A stretch of DNA of 21,698 bases from CAZGDV01 sp964524995 (GTDB lineage Bacteria > Chloroflexota > Dehalococcoidia > SZUA-161): positions 1 to 21,698 of the forward strand of contig CAZGDV010000048.1 in NCBI GenBank assembly GCA_964524995.1, read 5' to 3'. The notes under the pieces are model-generated. The model saw only the letters and a list, made by a program, of their open reading frames with translations, was not told where the DNA came from and ran no database searches. Positions 1 to 7,483 of the stretch are shown in pieces (positions within the stretch are counted from its first letter, which is position 1; the number at the start of each line of letters is the position of its first letter). Position numbers and translations under genes: made by a program.

Positions 1-341
1 TGTTCTGTCTCGACGTTGCCGTGTTCGGTGATTCCGAGGAATATCCCGGTTCTGGCCTTGTTGATTGTCTCCAGCGTCAGTCCTGCATCAGCGAGTGCTT
101 CGTTGGTGCAGTAGATAGCTATCGAGCCCGCACGTGTGCCTCGGCGCAACTCCTTCTTCTTCTGGTACTTGAGCGGGTCGTAGTCGCATATGCCGGATAT
201 CATCTCGCCCATGTAGTGCGTGTCTACCGTAGTCACGCCCGACTTACCGGCGAGCAGATTCTGGCGATACTCCGCAAGGTTGTTTCCGTTCGGAGCCGTA
301 AGCCCGACGCCAGTTATAGCTATCCTTCTGTCAGTATTCAT
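1..341 (-). CDS. Beta-ketoacyl-ACP synthase II-like (FabF/KAS family), N-terminal part only
   Basis: The 113 visible residues begin with RRIAITGVGLTAPNGNNL, the typical first strand and turn of FabF-type ketoacyl synthases, followed by the usual LLAGKSGV segment. The gene runs off the left edge before the active-site Cys and both His residues, so activity cannot be judged. The family extends acyl chains by decarboxylative Claisen condensation with malonyl-ACP. The ATG at 341 is preceded by an AAAGGGG-type ribosome site about 10 bases upstream. The gene follows the OleA-like gene by 33 bases on the same strand, which suggests co-transcription and linked condensation steps. It could equally be a chain-length-factor-like or polyketide-type KS, because only the first quarter of the protein is visible. 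Confidence 0.8.
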   Translation of the reverse strand, partial: MNTDRRIAITGVGLTAPNGNNLAEYRQNLLAGKSGVTTVDTHYMGEMISGICDYDPLKYQKKKELRRGTRAGSIAIYCTNEALADAGLTLETINKARTGIFLGITEHGNVETE

Positions 342-374
342 GTCTGCAGTTGCCCCTTTGCGGGAATCCGAGGA

Positions 375-1424
375 CTACCATTTGACGCCGAGCATTATAC
401 AGGAAAGACCGCTTCCAATACCAAGCATTGCGACGTTGTCCCCTGGCTCGAGCGCCTGCTCGTCGAGGGCGATGGCGAGCGTAATCGGCAGAGAGACCGG
501 CCCGACGTTTCCGAGATACTCCACACTGGAGAATCCAGTGGACGGGTCCAGTTTGAGCGTCTCGAAAAGCAATCGTTGATGGACAGCGGTAACCTGGTGG
601 CAGAACACCTTGTTGACGTCTGCGTTATGCCAGTGCACTTCCTTCTTGAGGGCTTTCCACGTATCGCCGGCGAGGTCGAGCCCGTTTCTCAATATCCCCT
701 CCGAGTCCGTCTTCATGAGTGGCCTGGAGTTCTGCTCGAAGAAGAAGGTGTCGCTTGTGATTCGACACAGGCCGTTGTGCTGCGAGGCCGTGCGTATCGT
801 GCCACCGATGACCTTGTGGCCGGAATTCGAGATCGATGAGTGAGTCAACACTGCTGCCACTGCTCCCGAACCGAGCGTCAGCGAAGCCAGTGAGGGTTTG
901 ATTCTTTCCCTCGTCATAGTCGGATCATCCAATATGTCCTCGATGGTGCAATCCGTTATGTGCCTGCTGCTCTCGCTGGCAACGACTATGCCGGCCTTGA
1001 CCTGGCCCAACTCTATCATGTTGGCGAGCGTTACCATGCCATTCACGAAGCCAAGGCACGCGTTGGAGATATCGAAGATGGTGCCGGTTGGCGGCAGCCC
1101 CACGAGATCATGCACCAGGAACGCCGTAGCCGGCTCAAGGAAATCGCGGCTCAGCGAGGTGTGGAGAAGGCACTCGATCTCCTCCTTCGGTATACCGGAG
1201 TTGGCGATGGCCCGCTCCGCTGCGACCGCGCTCGCCTCGCTCGGGGGCATACCTTCACCCCAGAACCGGCGTTCCCTGATGCCGGTCATCAGCTCCAAGC
1301 GGCCATAGGGCAGCCTCAATCGCTCATAGACAGGAGCCAGCCGCTCCTCCAGGCTGAGCGACGTTACCACATGAGGCGGAAGCTGATAGCCGAAGGCCTC
1401 AATGCAGACGTTCTTGTATAGCAC
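375..1424 (-). CDS. oleA: OleA-type thiolase-superfamily enzyme (acyl-CoA head-to-head condensation)
   Basis: This 349-residue protein has the FabH/thiolase fold signature. Catalytic residues visible are Cys123 (in SNACLGF), His276 (in FCHQVTAVH) and Asn306 (in YLGNVGPVSLP). Glu97 in SRDFLEPAT lies exactly 26 residues before the Cys, as does Glu117 relative to Cys143 in Xanthomonas OleA, where it is the base that separates OleA from ordinary FabH. The N-terminus (MLYKNV) and the C-terminal LGIGSGLSC segment also match OleA. OleA joins two fatty acyl-CoAs to a beta-keto acid, the first step to long-chain olefins or ketones. The start is GTG with an AAGGAG site 7 bases upstream (1432-1437). No OleB, OleC or OleD is visible, so the fate of the product is open. 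A FabH-like role is the alternative. Confidence 0.85.
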   Translation of the reverse strand: MLYKNVCIEAFGYQLPPHVVTSLSLEERLAPVYERLRLPYGRLELMTGIRERRFWGEGMPPSEASAVAAERAIANSGIPKEEIECLLHTSLSRDFLEPATAFLVHDLVGLPPTGTIFDISNACLGFVNGMVTLANMIELGQVKAGIVVASESSRHITDCTIEDILDDPTMTRERIKPSLASLTLGSGAVAAVLTHSSISNSGHKVIGGTIRTASQHNGLCRITSDTFFFEQNSRPLMKTDSEGILRNGLDLAGDTWKALKKEVHWHNADVNKVFCHQVTAVHQRLLFETLKLDPSTGFSSVEYLGNVGPVSLPITLAIALDEQALEPGDNVAMLGIGSGLSCIMLGVKW

Positions 1425-1565
1425 CCTTCAGCTCCTTGGTCTGCACAGTCCTTGTCGACTGAACGCACGCAGTGTTGGTCGTGCTCACATCCTACACTTC
1501 AAGCTTTCGACCGCGACCTGTCTCTGCGTCAGCGCGGTTTGTGGCTCGAGAAGGGCCAGCTTTTC

Positions 1566-2045
1566 TCACTTGTTCGGTGGATTGGCTTCCCCTCTTGACA
1601 GTAGAGTCGGGATATGGAACTTGAGTTTGAGATTGGACCAGCTATTCTGGGAATCCTCCGGGATTAGCCTGTCGGGAACATACTTCGCGATGCCGGCAAC
1701 GACTGTGGAGAACTTCCTGGAACTGGCGGCTGAGTCCGGCACCAGTTCGTCCGCCGCCGCTATCAGCGACGATAGTACCTTGGGCGGAACACGCTTCCCG
1801 AATTCCTCGAAGACGACATCGATAGTCTTGGATGACACATGCTTGTCAAGCACGTTCATTGAGAACAACAGCACTCTGTCCGGGACGTAGCGGTCAACTA
1901 TCTTGACCTGGAGTAGAATCAGACGCTCCGAGAGGAACCACAAGGGGGACTCGAAGCGATAGCTCTTCCTGATCAGCCTCAGACCGCGGGGCAAGAGAAA
2001 CCGAATCGGTGCCTCAAGCGTGGATACTCTCTGCTCAGACGACAT
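1566..2045 (-). CDS. Conserved-looking hypothetical protein, 159 aa, with repeated VPD segments
   Basis: I do not recognise this protein. It is helical in character, with no signal peptide and no clear membrane span. A short segment recurs: YVPDR at residues 53-57 and again at 122-126, with the related RVPPK and LVPDS between them, which hints at a helical repeat. The ATG at 2045 is chosen over an in-frame ATG at 2075 because GAGGGGG (2051-2057) sits 5 bases before it, while the upstream ATG has no ribosome site. It is the first gene after a strong promoter (2100-2128) and precedes the OleA-like gene by 141 bases, so it probably belongs to the same lipid function. Its role is unknown. Confidence 0.7.
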   Translation of the reverse strand: MSSEQRVSTLEAPIRFLLPRGLRLIRKSYRFESPLWFLSERLILLQVKIVDRYVPDRVLLFSMNVLDKHVSSKTIDVVFEEFGKRVPPKVLSSLIAAADELVPDSAASSRKFSTVVAGIAKYVPDRLIPEDSQNSWSNLKLKFHIPTLLSRGEANPPNK

Positions 2046-2050
2046 AGAAT

Positions 2051-2057
2051 CCCCCTC
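2051..2057 (-). promoter_or_regulatory. Ribosome binding site that fixes the start at 2045
   Basis: GAGGGGG on the minus strand lies 5 bases before the ATG at 2045. It supports this start rather than the ATG ten codons upstream, which has no Shine-Dalgarno-like sequence. Confidence 0.6.
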
Positions 2058-2099
2058 ACAAGGGAATACCCCCAATGTACAGGCCAGCAGTAACTAAAA

Positions 2100-2128
2100 A
2101 CTATCACATTGCTGGGGCCATTTGTCAA
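2100..2128 (-). promoter_or_regulatory. Sigma-70-type promoter of the 159-aa protein / oleA / KS unit
   Basis: On the minus strand a perfect TTGACA (2123-2128) is followed after 17 bases by GATAGT (2100-2105), four of six matches to TATAAT. Predicted transcription would begin near 2093, giving a leader of about 48 bases before the ATG at 2045. The box lies just after the end of the small 54-residue ORF, in an intergenic region of 309 bases (2046-2354) that otherwise holds nothing I recognise. Confidence 0.7.
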
Positions 2129-2143
2129 GAGTCATCGAGTTAA

Positions 2144-2308
2144 CTATCCTTTACATTTCCTACCTACCTCAGTGCGGGCAACTGTGGTTAGCAATTCCGT
2201 TGAGGGTTCGGTCAGGTTCACGCCGAGACTACGGGCCCAGTTCACGCAAGTCGTCTCCGCATTGCGCCTATGTTGCGCGTAGTCTCTGATGTAGGCAGGG
2301 TCTGTCAT
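2144..2308 (-). CDS. Possible small protein of 54 aa, unknown function
   Basis: An open frame begins MTDPAYIRDYAQHRRNAE and ends before the promoter at 2100-2128. It contains two cysteines (in TTCVNW and RKCKG) and no recognised domain. It starts 46 bases after the end of the DUF362 gene on the same strand and neatly fills the space up to the next promoter, which favours a real gene. No clear ribosome site is visible before the ATG and the length is within chance range, so this is only a candidate. Confidence 0.3.
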   Translation of the reverse strand: MTDPAYIRDYAQHRRNAETTCVNWARSLGVNLTEPSTELLTTVARTEVGRKCKG

Positions 2309-2354
2309 ACACTGTGTTCTCGGTGTCGCAATAGGTCGTACGGCAGCGAGTTCG

Positions 2355-3668
2355 CTACTTGAATGAGAAGTCCTTTGCGTCGAACTCCGCTGACCGGTAT
2401 CGATCCCACCTGGGGAACAGCTCGTGGTACAGGCCGAGTCTGATGCCGATCATTTTGAGCAATCTGATGGCGAGCATCCTCATCCGTCTTGGCCTGCTCA
2501 GGAGGGCCTTGGTCGTCGCAAGCATCGTGGTGGTCAGGGATGGTGGGCATCCCTTGATTCTGGTCGCCTTCCCCAGACCCCTGTTGACCCCGATCGCGCA
2601 GTCCCCGTAGAGAACAGTTCGGGCGTCGTTCTCCTGAGCCTCGAGTTCGAGCCCGTAGTAGAATGCTGCACCGCCGAAGTCCACCCCCGGATTATCTTTG
2701 GCCAGCATGGACAGAGTCAGAGCCAGCGTGGCACCGCATGCCGAGCACAGCGTCTGCCCCGGTGGTGGGGCGGACAGGCCGGTGACCCCCGCCGGCATCA
2801 GCAGCTCCTCCTGCGGGTGGAATCGCCATTCCAGGTTCTCCTTGACCGACTCGATTTCCTCCCCGCGTATGTCTATCGCACCGATGTCGAACGAACGGCC
2901 GTGGCGCTCCGCGAACTGGCGGAGGTATTCGACCTGGGATGGGTCGATGCCGAGTACAGTCGAACCTACGACATCACACTCGAAGACATCAGGGCTCGCG
3001 ATGATAAGGTCCTTCCTGTGTGCTACACCGGCGAGTGCCTCCGGTCCCCTCTCCAGCATGTATATGCCGTCCACTATGGCCAGATCGGTCCTGATGGTCT
3101 CGTTGAGGTAGGCGATGGAGATGTCAAGGCGATTGGAGCGGTGGAACTTCTTCTTGGAGTCCTTGCTCAGGCAACCCTTCAGGTTCTTGAAGCCGAGAGA
3201 TACCATGGTCTGGAAGTGGGTCTTGAGGGTGGGGACGTTGATGAGGAAGTCTGTCTCCAGAGCCGGACTGGCGACGCGGGCCTTGAGGCCGCCGAGGTCC
3301 ACCTCTTGCGATGGGTGTTCGTTGAAGTCGATGAGCCTGACTCCATGCTTCCTGGCTACTCTGTCGATGCCGGTGCCCTTGAAGCCGTGTTTCGTGTAAG
3401 GGTCCAACTCATCGAATATGCCAATGATCGCGCCTTCGCCTATGGAGATGTCGGTGCAGCCGTGCTCCTTCAGAAGCCGGACGATCATGTCCAGCATGGT
3501 CGAAGTGGTCACCATGCCATAGGGAGGAGTGATTGCATGGCGGAAACAGTTGTTGGGCTTGATCAGCACTTTGTCCGCCGGTTTCAGCTTCTCGAAGCCG
3601 CCACACAGATCGATTGCCTTGCGGACAGAGTCGAGCGAGCCATTGTATTTGACGATCGAAACCGTCAT
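2355..3668 (-). CDS. DUF362 family protein with C-terminal four-cysteine site
   Basis: This 437-residue protein carries the DUF362 core: VLIKPNNC near residue 40, FLINVPTLKTH near 150 and GFKNLKGC near 165. A C-terminal extension holds CSAC (308, 311), GDC (357) and KGCPPS (374), an arrangement of four cysteines suited to one Fe-S cluster. DUF362 proteins often occur with iron-sulfur domains, but their reactions are mostly unknown. The ATG overlaps the stop of the upstream acyltransferase by 4 bases (ATGA), so the two are translationally coupled. A role as an electron carrier or reductase for the cobalamin radical SAM enzyme in the same unit is my inference. The family call is solid and the function is not. 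Confidence 0.85.
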   Translation of the reverse strand: MTVSIVKYNGSLDSVRKAIDLCGGFEKLKPADKVLIKPNNCFRHAITPPYGMVTTSTMLDMIVRLLKEHGCTDISIGEGAIIGIFDELDPYTKHGFKGTGIDRVARKHGVRLIDFNEHPSQEVDLGGLKARVASPALETDFLINVPTLKTHFQTMVSLGFKNLKGCLSKDSKKKFHRSNRLDISIAYLNETIRTDLAIVDGIYMLERGPEALAGVAHRKDLIIASPDVFECDVVGSTVLGIDPSQVEYLRQFAERHGRSFDIGAIDIRGEEIESVKENLEWRFHPQEELLMPAGVTGLSAPPPGQTLCSACGATLALTLSMLAKDNPGVDFGGAAFYYGLELEAQENDARTVLYGDCAIGVNRGLGKATRIKGCPPSLTTTMLATTKALLSRPRRMRMLAIRLLKMIGIRLGLYHELFPRWDRYRSAEFDAKDFSFK

Positions 3669-5035
3669 GCGGCCTCCGGCTCGGTCTTATAGTCCCTTAT
3701 CTCGTCCACCAGCATGCGCAGGAACTCCTGGGCCTTCTCATCCGAGAACAGGGCATTCCTGTAGGTCAGGGAAACATTCATTTTCCTGTTATAGAGGTTA
3801 ACACAGACACACAGCCCCATGGGAGTCACCACGGGCGCTGAGCCGGTGAAGTTGACTATCCTCGCGTCTCCGAGATTGGTGAGGGCCGCCTCTTCCGAGT
3901 TGGGCTTCGGCCATATGACGCCCACGTTGGTCACTATGATGCTGTTCACATAGATGCGACTGACAATGAGCAATCTGCATACCAGCCTCATTATGGACAG
4001 CGGGAACTGTGAGCAGAGGTAGAAGTAATATATCAGTGAGAATGCGGTCCTGTTCTTGGCGGCTTCCCTGGTGTCCGCGTTTACCTTCTGCAGTAGCCGG
4101 ACCGGGTCCTGTCTGTCCCTTGGCGAAGTTGACGGTGATATCCAGGCGGCCTGATTCGAGACTACGTTGCGGTATCCTTTGGGTCGCATATTCACGGGGG
4201 CCATGATGAATATCCTCTGGCTGCGTCTCCCGTGCTTGCGGTTCCATCTCTCAACCGTCCTATAGCAGGCAGCCAGGATGATGTCGTTCAGCATCACGTC
4301 AACGGACTTGGCCTTGGACTCGATGGAATCGAGTTCCTCAGTGGAGATGGTCTCAAAGCAGTAGTGCAGCCTCCTTGAAGACCCCGTCCTGTCGTGGTGC
4401 ACCCTGGTAGGTGGTGCCATCGCATCGATGACGAACCGCTTGAACAGGGCTGAGGCCATCCTCAGATAATAGCCGCCGACTCTGCTGCGTTGGCTGTTCG
4501 CGAACTCAACCAGTTCGTCACCCTTGCGAGTAATACGTATCTCCTGGGATTCGAGGCTTGCCTGGGCGGTACCGTTGTTATACAGCTCGACTACGGTCTT
4601 CACGAAGAGCGTCGCGCGCACCCCATCGGTTGATGAGTGGTGGAAGCTGAAGACCAGCAGTGACTCGCGCCCGTTGCGTCGAAGCAGAAATACCCTCAGC
4701 GGAGAGACCTCCCTCGGGTCCATGGGCTGGTTCATCCAGTCGAACAGTTGGCTATTGTGGTCAACCTCTCCGTCTCCAGAAAGGTCCTGGACCGTCAGAA
4801 CGCCGTCTCTGGAGCCATCCTGAATCTCCCGGCTGGTCCTCAGGCCGTTCGATCGGATGAGTGTCCTCATGACTGGATAGATCTCCTGCGCTTGTGCTAC
4901 AGCCGAGCCCAGCCTTTCGGAATCAATCTTTCCTTCAAGGCATAGCATGGCGTGGATGATCATGGGCTCGTTGGCCCGGTCCATCGCCAGAAGACACTTG
5001 TCGACACAGTTCAGTGGCAGTTGTCTGTTGCTCAT
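3665..5035 (-). CDS. Condensation/WS-DGAT-like acyltransferase, paralogue 1
   Basis: This 456-residue protein has the acyltransferase motif HHSSTDG (His132, His133, Asp137, Gly138), in which the second His is the catalytic base in this superfamily. A late conserved block reads APVNMRPKGYRNVVSNQA, and an ITNxG-like stretch (VTNVGVIW) precedes the C-terminal PVVTPMGL segment. This is the layout of wax ester synthase/DGAT, alcohol acyltransferase and PapA-type enzymes, which move acyl groups from CoA or ACP carriers to alcohols or amines. A hydrophobic, aromatic-rich helix (SLIYYFYLCSQFPLSIMRL) may dock on the membrane. It is one of three paralogues here, all starting with a PLNCVDKCL box. ATG at 5035 has GAGGG upstream. 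Substrates are unknown. Confidence 0.85.
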   Translation of the reverse strand: MSNRQLPLNCVDKCLLAMDRANEPMIIHAMLCLEGKIDSERLGSAVAQAQEIYPVMRTLIRSNGLRTSREIQDGSRDGVLTVQDLSGDGEVDHNSQLFDWMNQPMDPREVSPLRVFLLRRNGRESLLVFSFHHSSTDGVRATLFVKTVVELYNNGTAQASLESQEIRITRKGDELVEFANSQRSRVGGYYLRMASALFKRFVIDAMAPPTRVHHDRTGSSRRLHYCFETISTEELDSIESKAKSVDVMLNDIILAACYRTVERWNRKHGRRSQRIFIMAPVNMRPKGYRNVVSNQAAWISPSTSPRDRQDPVRLLQKVNADTREAAKNRTAFSLIYYFYLCSQFPLSIMRLVCRLLIVSRIYVNSIIVTNVGVIWPKPNSEEAALTNLGDARIVNFTGSAPVVTPMGLCVCVNLYNRKMNVSLTYRNALFSDEKAQEFLRMLVDEIRDYKTEPEAA

Positions 5036-5172
5036 TCAATCCCTCGCTGGGGCCGAACTCGTATTCGCGATCCCGTTCAACCTTCCCTCACAGCCCCCGG
5101 TTAGTGCTGCCCGCACGAATGCCTTGAGCGTCATACAGAGACAATCGCATACCGCGCGGGGAGGAGCTGGAT

Positions 5173-5197
5173 GACACCGGTGTGGAGAATCGGTGTC
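5173..5197. repeat. Inverted repeat in the gap before acyltransferase paralogue 1
   Basis: GACACCG (5173-5179) and CGGTGTC (5191-5197) form a 7-base-pair stem with an 11-base loop. It lies in the 215-base gap between the DUF4389 gene and the acyltransferase gene. No T-run follows on either strand, so it is not a standard intrinsic terminator. It could be an mRNA processing or stabilising hairpin. I see no clear promoter in the same gap. Confidence 0.45.
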
Positions 5198-5250
5198 TGT
5201 GGAAGGCCCGATGGTCCCGTCGGTGCGAATGACGCTGCTCGGCTGCTCCG

Positions 5251-5958
5251 TCAGGTGTTGAGCCTGAACGGCGGGTAGCGGTCGGTGGTCAATATTATAG
5301 CGTAAACGCCGACGCGAAGGAACCACCGAAACACACCGACTGCGTAGTTGAACAGTGATGTGGGGTATCGGCCGGTGACGAGGATGGCGAACCATGCCGC
5401 AACGACGGCAATAACAAGCACTGCGCCCAGGAACAGCAGGGTTACCCAATGAGGAAGGGCCAGGAGCCACTTGACCATCGGCAGCCAGCGGCTCAACTCC
5501 GCCTTGGCGTCCGGGTAGGGTATCTCCAGATGAACGGACTGGTCTTCGTCAACAGACGGGAACTGGTCGGTGATGAGCGTCAGATAGGCGTAGATGCGCG
5601 CCAATAGCTTCGTCTGGTTGAGGTTCCAATCGAACCACCATCGGGGGTACTTGTGCCTGACGAGAAGCATCACTGCCGTCGGAAGCGCGATGAATCCGGC
5701 CAGCAGGAACTCGTATCTCCATTCGGCTGTCGCCCAAACGAGGGTGACTGCCGCGACGAAGACAAGGACAATCTGGTCGACGAGTATGACGAAGAAGGCG
5801 ACTGTCGGAGCCGTCAGGAGAATCCTGAAGAAGGTGGTTAGCCTGTTGAGCTTCCTGTCTGGATACTCGACTGAGAACAGTAGTGGGTACGGACCTGGCT
5901 GTGCTATCTGGAGGCCTCCACAAGCTGAGTCTCGGTACGCCAGTGCCGGGTTGTCCAA
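5251..5958 (-). CDS. DUF4389 integral membrane protein (two repeats)
   Basis: The 235-residue protein matches DUF4389: an early VEYPDRKLNRLTTFFRILL segment and a late AWFAILVTGRYPTSLF ... YAIILTTDRYPPF segment. The domain is present twice. Residues about 27-134 (ending AYLTLITDQFPS) parallel about 142-230 (ending AIILTTDRYPP). About four hydrophobic spans are visible, near 44-61, 62-79, 83-101 and 172-194. The start is a TTG at 5958, 13 bases after the stop of the radical SAM gene, with no good ribosome site, so the first 20 or so residues are uncertain. DUF4389 proteins have no established function. Placement between acyltransferases and a radical SAM enzyme suggests a membrane partner for lipid work. 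Confidence 0.8.
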   Translation of the reverse strand: MDNPALAYRDSACGGLQIAQPGPYPLLFSVEYPDRKLNRLTTFFRILLTAPTVAFFVILVDQIVLVFVAAVTLVWATAEWRYEFLLAGFIALPTAVMLLVRHKYPRWWFDWNLNQTKLLARIYAYLTLITDQFPSVDEDQSVHLEIPYPDAKAELSRWLPMVKWLLALPHWVTLLFLGAVLVIAVVAAWFAILVTGRYPTSLFNYAVGVFRWFLRVGVYAIILTTDRYPPFRLNT

Positions 5959-5971
5959 GGATTATACCATC

Positions 5972-7408
5972 TCAGACTGTCTGGAGGGCTTCGCTTTCGT
6001 CGACGCTCGGCTCCAGGTCCAGGCACGACGTCCTGAACTCCAGCGGCAATTCCTCCTTCGTGTGGCTGTATTTCTCGATCCACATCTTCGCCGACTCTCG
6101 ATTCCATTTATAGGCGATACCGGTGCCTATGAGGCTTCTAGAGTCCACCAGCGTCTTCAGAGCCCGGCGTACGGACATGACGCGTGAGCCTGTGTCCTTG
6201 TACATTCGGGTCAGCCCTTCCATCAGTTCGTCAGGTGTCATGTGACTAGGCTTGTAGAGGACCTCGGTGAAGTCGTAGTGGGTCCAATCGTCGGGGAAGT
6301 TCGTCCGGAGCAGCCTGCCCTCCTGCTTCAGGGTGTTGAACAGCCGGGTCCCCGGCAGAGGTGTGAGTACAGTGAACTGGGAGGCATCGACGCCTGCATC
6401 GAGGACGAATTCCGTTGTCTTGTCGAAGACGTCCTTGGTGTCGCCATCGCTCCCCAGTACGAAGGCCCCGGCTATGGCGATCCCATGGTCGTGGATGCGC
6501 TCGACGCCCTCCTTGTATCGCGCAACTCCAATCTTCAGGTTCCGCACCTTGTTCATGGCCTGCAGCGCTTCCTCGCTTACCGATTCGAAGCCGATGGCGA
6601 GACCGGAGCATCCCGATTTCTTGGCCCACCTCAACACGTCGTCGCTGTAAGCGATGTCGATCCCGACCTGTGAGAACCATCGCTTCTTCAACCCGCGATC
6701 TATCATGCCCTTGAAGAGGTTGATAGCCCTCTCCTCACCCTTCTTGCCATAGCCGAGGATTGTGTTGTCCGTAAAGAAGATGTTCTTGCTCGCTATGCTC
6801 TCCAGGTCGTCCAGTACCTCGCGGACAGACCTCGGCCGGTATTTCCGTCCGTTGAAGGCCGTAACGGAGCAGAACTCACAGTCATTGGGGCAGCCCCTTG
6901 CCGTCTCAATGCTGGCCAGGTCGAGCGCGTACTTGTGCCTCAGCAGGTCACGTCGTGGCAGGGGCAGGTTGTCCAACGGCCTGTGCTCGCCTTTGTAGAA
7001 GCTCTTCAGCTCACCCTTCTCGAAGTCCCTCAGCACGTCTGCCCAGACCGACTCGGCCTCACCCATTACCACGCAGTCTGTGTAACTGATGGCCTCATCA
7101 GGCAACATCGAGGCGTGGATGCCGCCCATCACCGTTGTGACGCCTTTCTGCCTGTACTGCTCGGATATGGCGTAGGCCCTGGTAGCGGTCGGCGTCATGG
7201 AGGTGATGCCGACTACATCGGCGTCTTCGTATGTCAGGCTCTCGAGGGTCTCGTCGACTATCTTGACGTCCCAGCCCTCCGGCGTCAGAGCAGCTAGCGT
7301 GGCGAGGTTGGTCGGCGGGTACCGCATTACCGAAACGGCTGATTCGTTCCAGAACTCCTGGTGCTCTACCTGTTGAACCGGGTTTACGATTAGCAGCTTC
7401 TTCGGCAT
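5972..7408 (-). CDS. Cobalamin-binding-domain radical SAM enzyme (COG1032 type)
   Basis: Residues 1-140 form a B12-binding-like Rossmann domain (LLIVNP start, VVGITSMTPT, VMGGIHASMLPDEA). The radical SAM core follows, with CPNDCEFC giving Cys173, Cys177 and Cys180 for the [4Fe-4S] cluster, then GLAIGFESVSEEAL and LTPLPGTRLF. The C-terminal part (MTPDELMEGLTRMYKD) resembles the tail region found in lipid-modifying members such as hopanoid methylases and GDGT ring synthases. The usual DxHxxG cobalamin ligand motif is not seen, so cobalamin may bind base-off without a His ligand. ATG at 7408 has a clean GGAGGT (7416-7421) 7 bases upstream. Class-level call is firm. Methylation, C-C coupling or cyclisation of an acyl chain is inference from context. 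Confidence 0.88.
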   Translation of the reverse strand: MPKKLLIVNPVQQVEHQEFWNESAVSVMRYPPTNLATLAALTPEGWDVKIVDETLESLTYEDADVVGITSMTPTATRAYAISEQYRQKGVTTVMGGIHASMLPDEAISYTDCVVMGEAESVWADVLRDFEKGELKSFYKGEHRPLDNLPLPRRDLLRHKYALDLASIETARGCPNDCEFCSVTAFNGRKYRPRSVREVLDDLESIASKNIFFTDNTILGYGKKGEERAINLFKGMIDRGLKKRWFSQVGIDIAYSDDVLRWAKKSGCSGLAIGFESVSEEALQAMNKVRNLKIGVARYKEGVERIHDHGIAIAGAFVLGSDGDTKDVFDKTTEFVLDAGVDASQFTVLTPLPGTRLFNTLKQEGRLLRTNFPDDWTHYDFTEVLYKPSHMTPDELMEGLTRMYKDTGSRVMSVRRALKTLVDSRSLIGTGIAYKWNRESAKMWIEKYSHTKEELPLEFRTSCLDLEPSVDESEALQTV

Positions 7409-7483
7409 TGCTGTTACCTCCGTGCCTCAGTAGTGGACGCGCCCGCCGGAGACCCCCCGCACAGGTCTGGGGTCGTAGAATCA

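Noticed and set aside
375..1424. Annotation as ordinary FabH (KAS III)
   Set aside because: The Glu 26 residues before the catalytic Cys and the N- and C-terminal segments match OleA better than FabH.
2424..3692. Long plus-strand open frame of 422 residues
   Set aside because: It lies opposite the DUF362 gene and its translation has no recognisable domain; the minus-strand product has clear family motifs and a coupled start.
5173..5197. Hairpin considered as a transcription terminator
   Set aside because: No T-run on either strand and a long loop; reported only as an inverted repeat.
5961..5966. Perfect TATAAT on the minus strand just before the DUF4389 gene
   Set aside because: It lies 2 bases before the TTG start and has no -35 box at 16-18 bases, so it would make a transcript that lacks the start codon.
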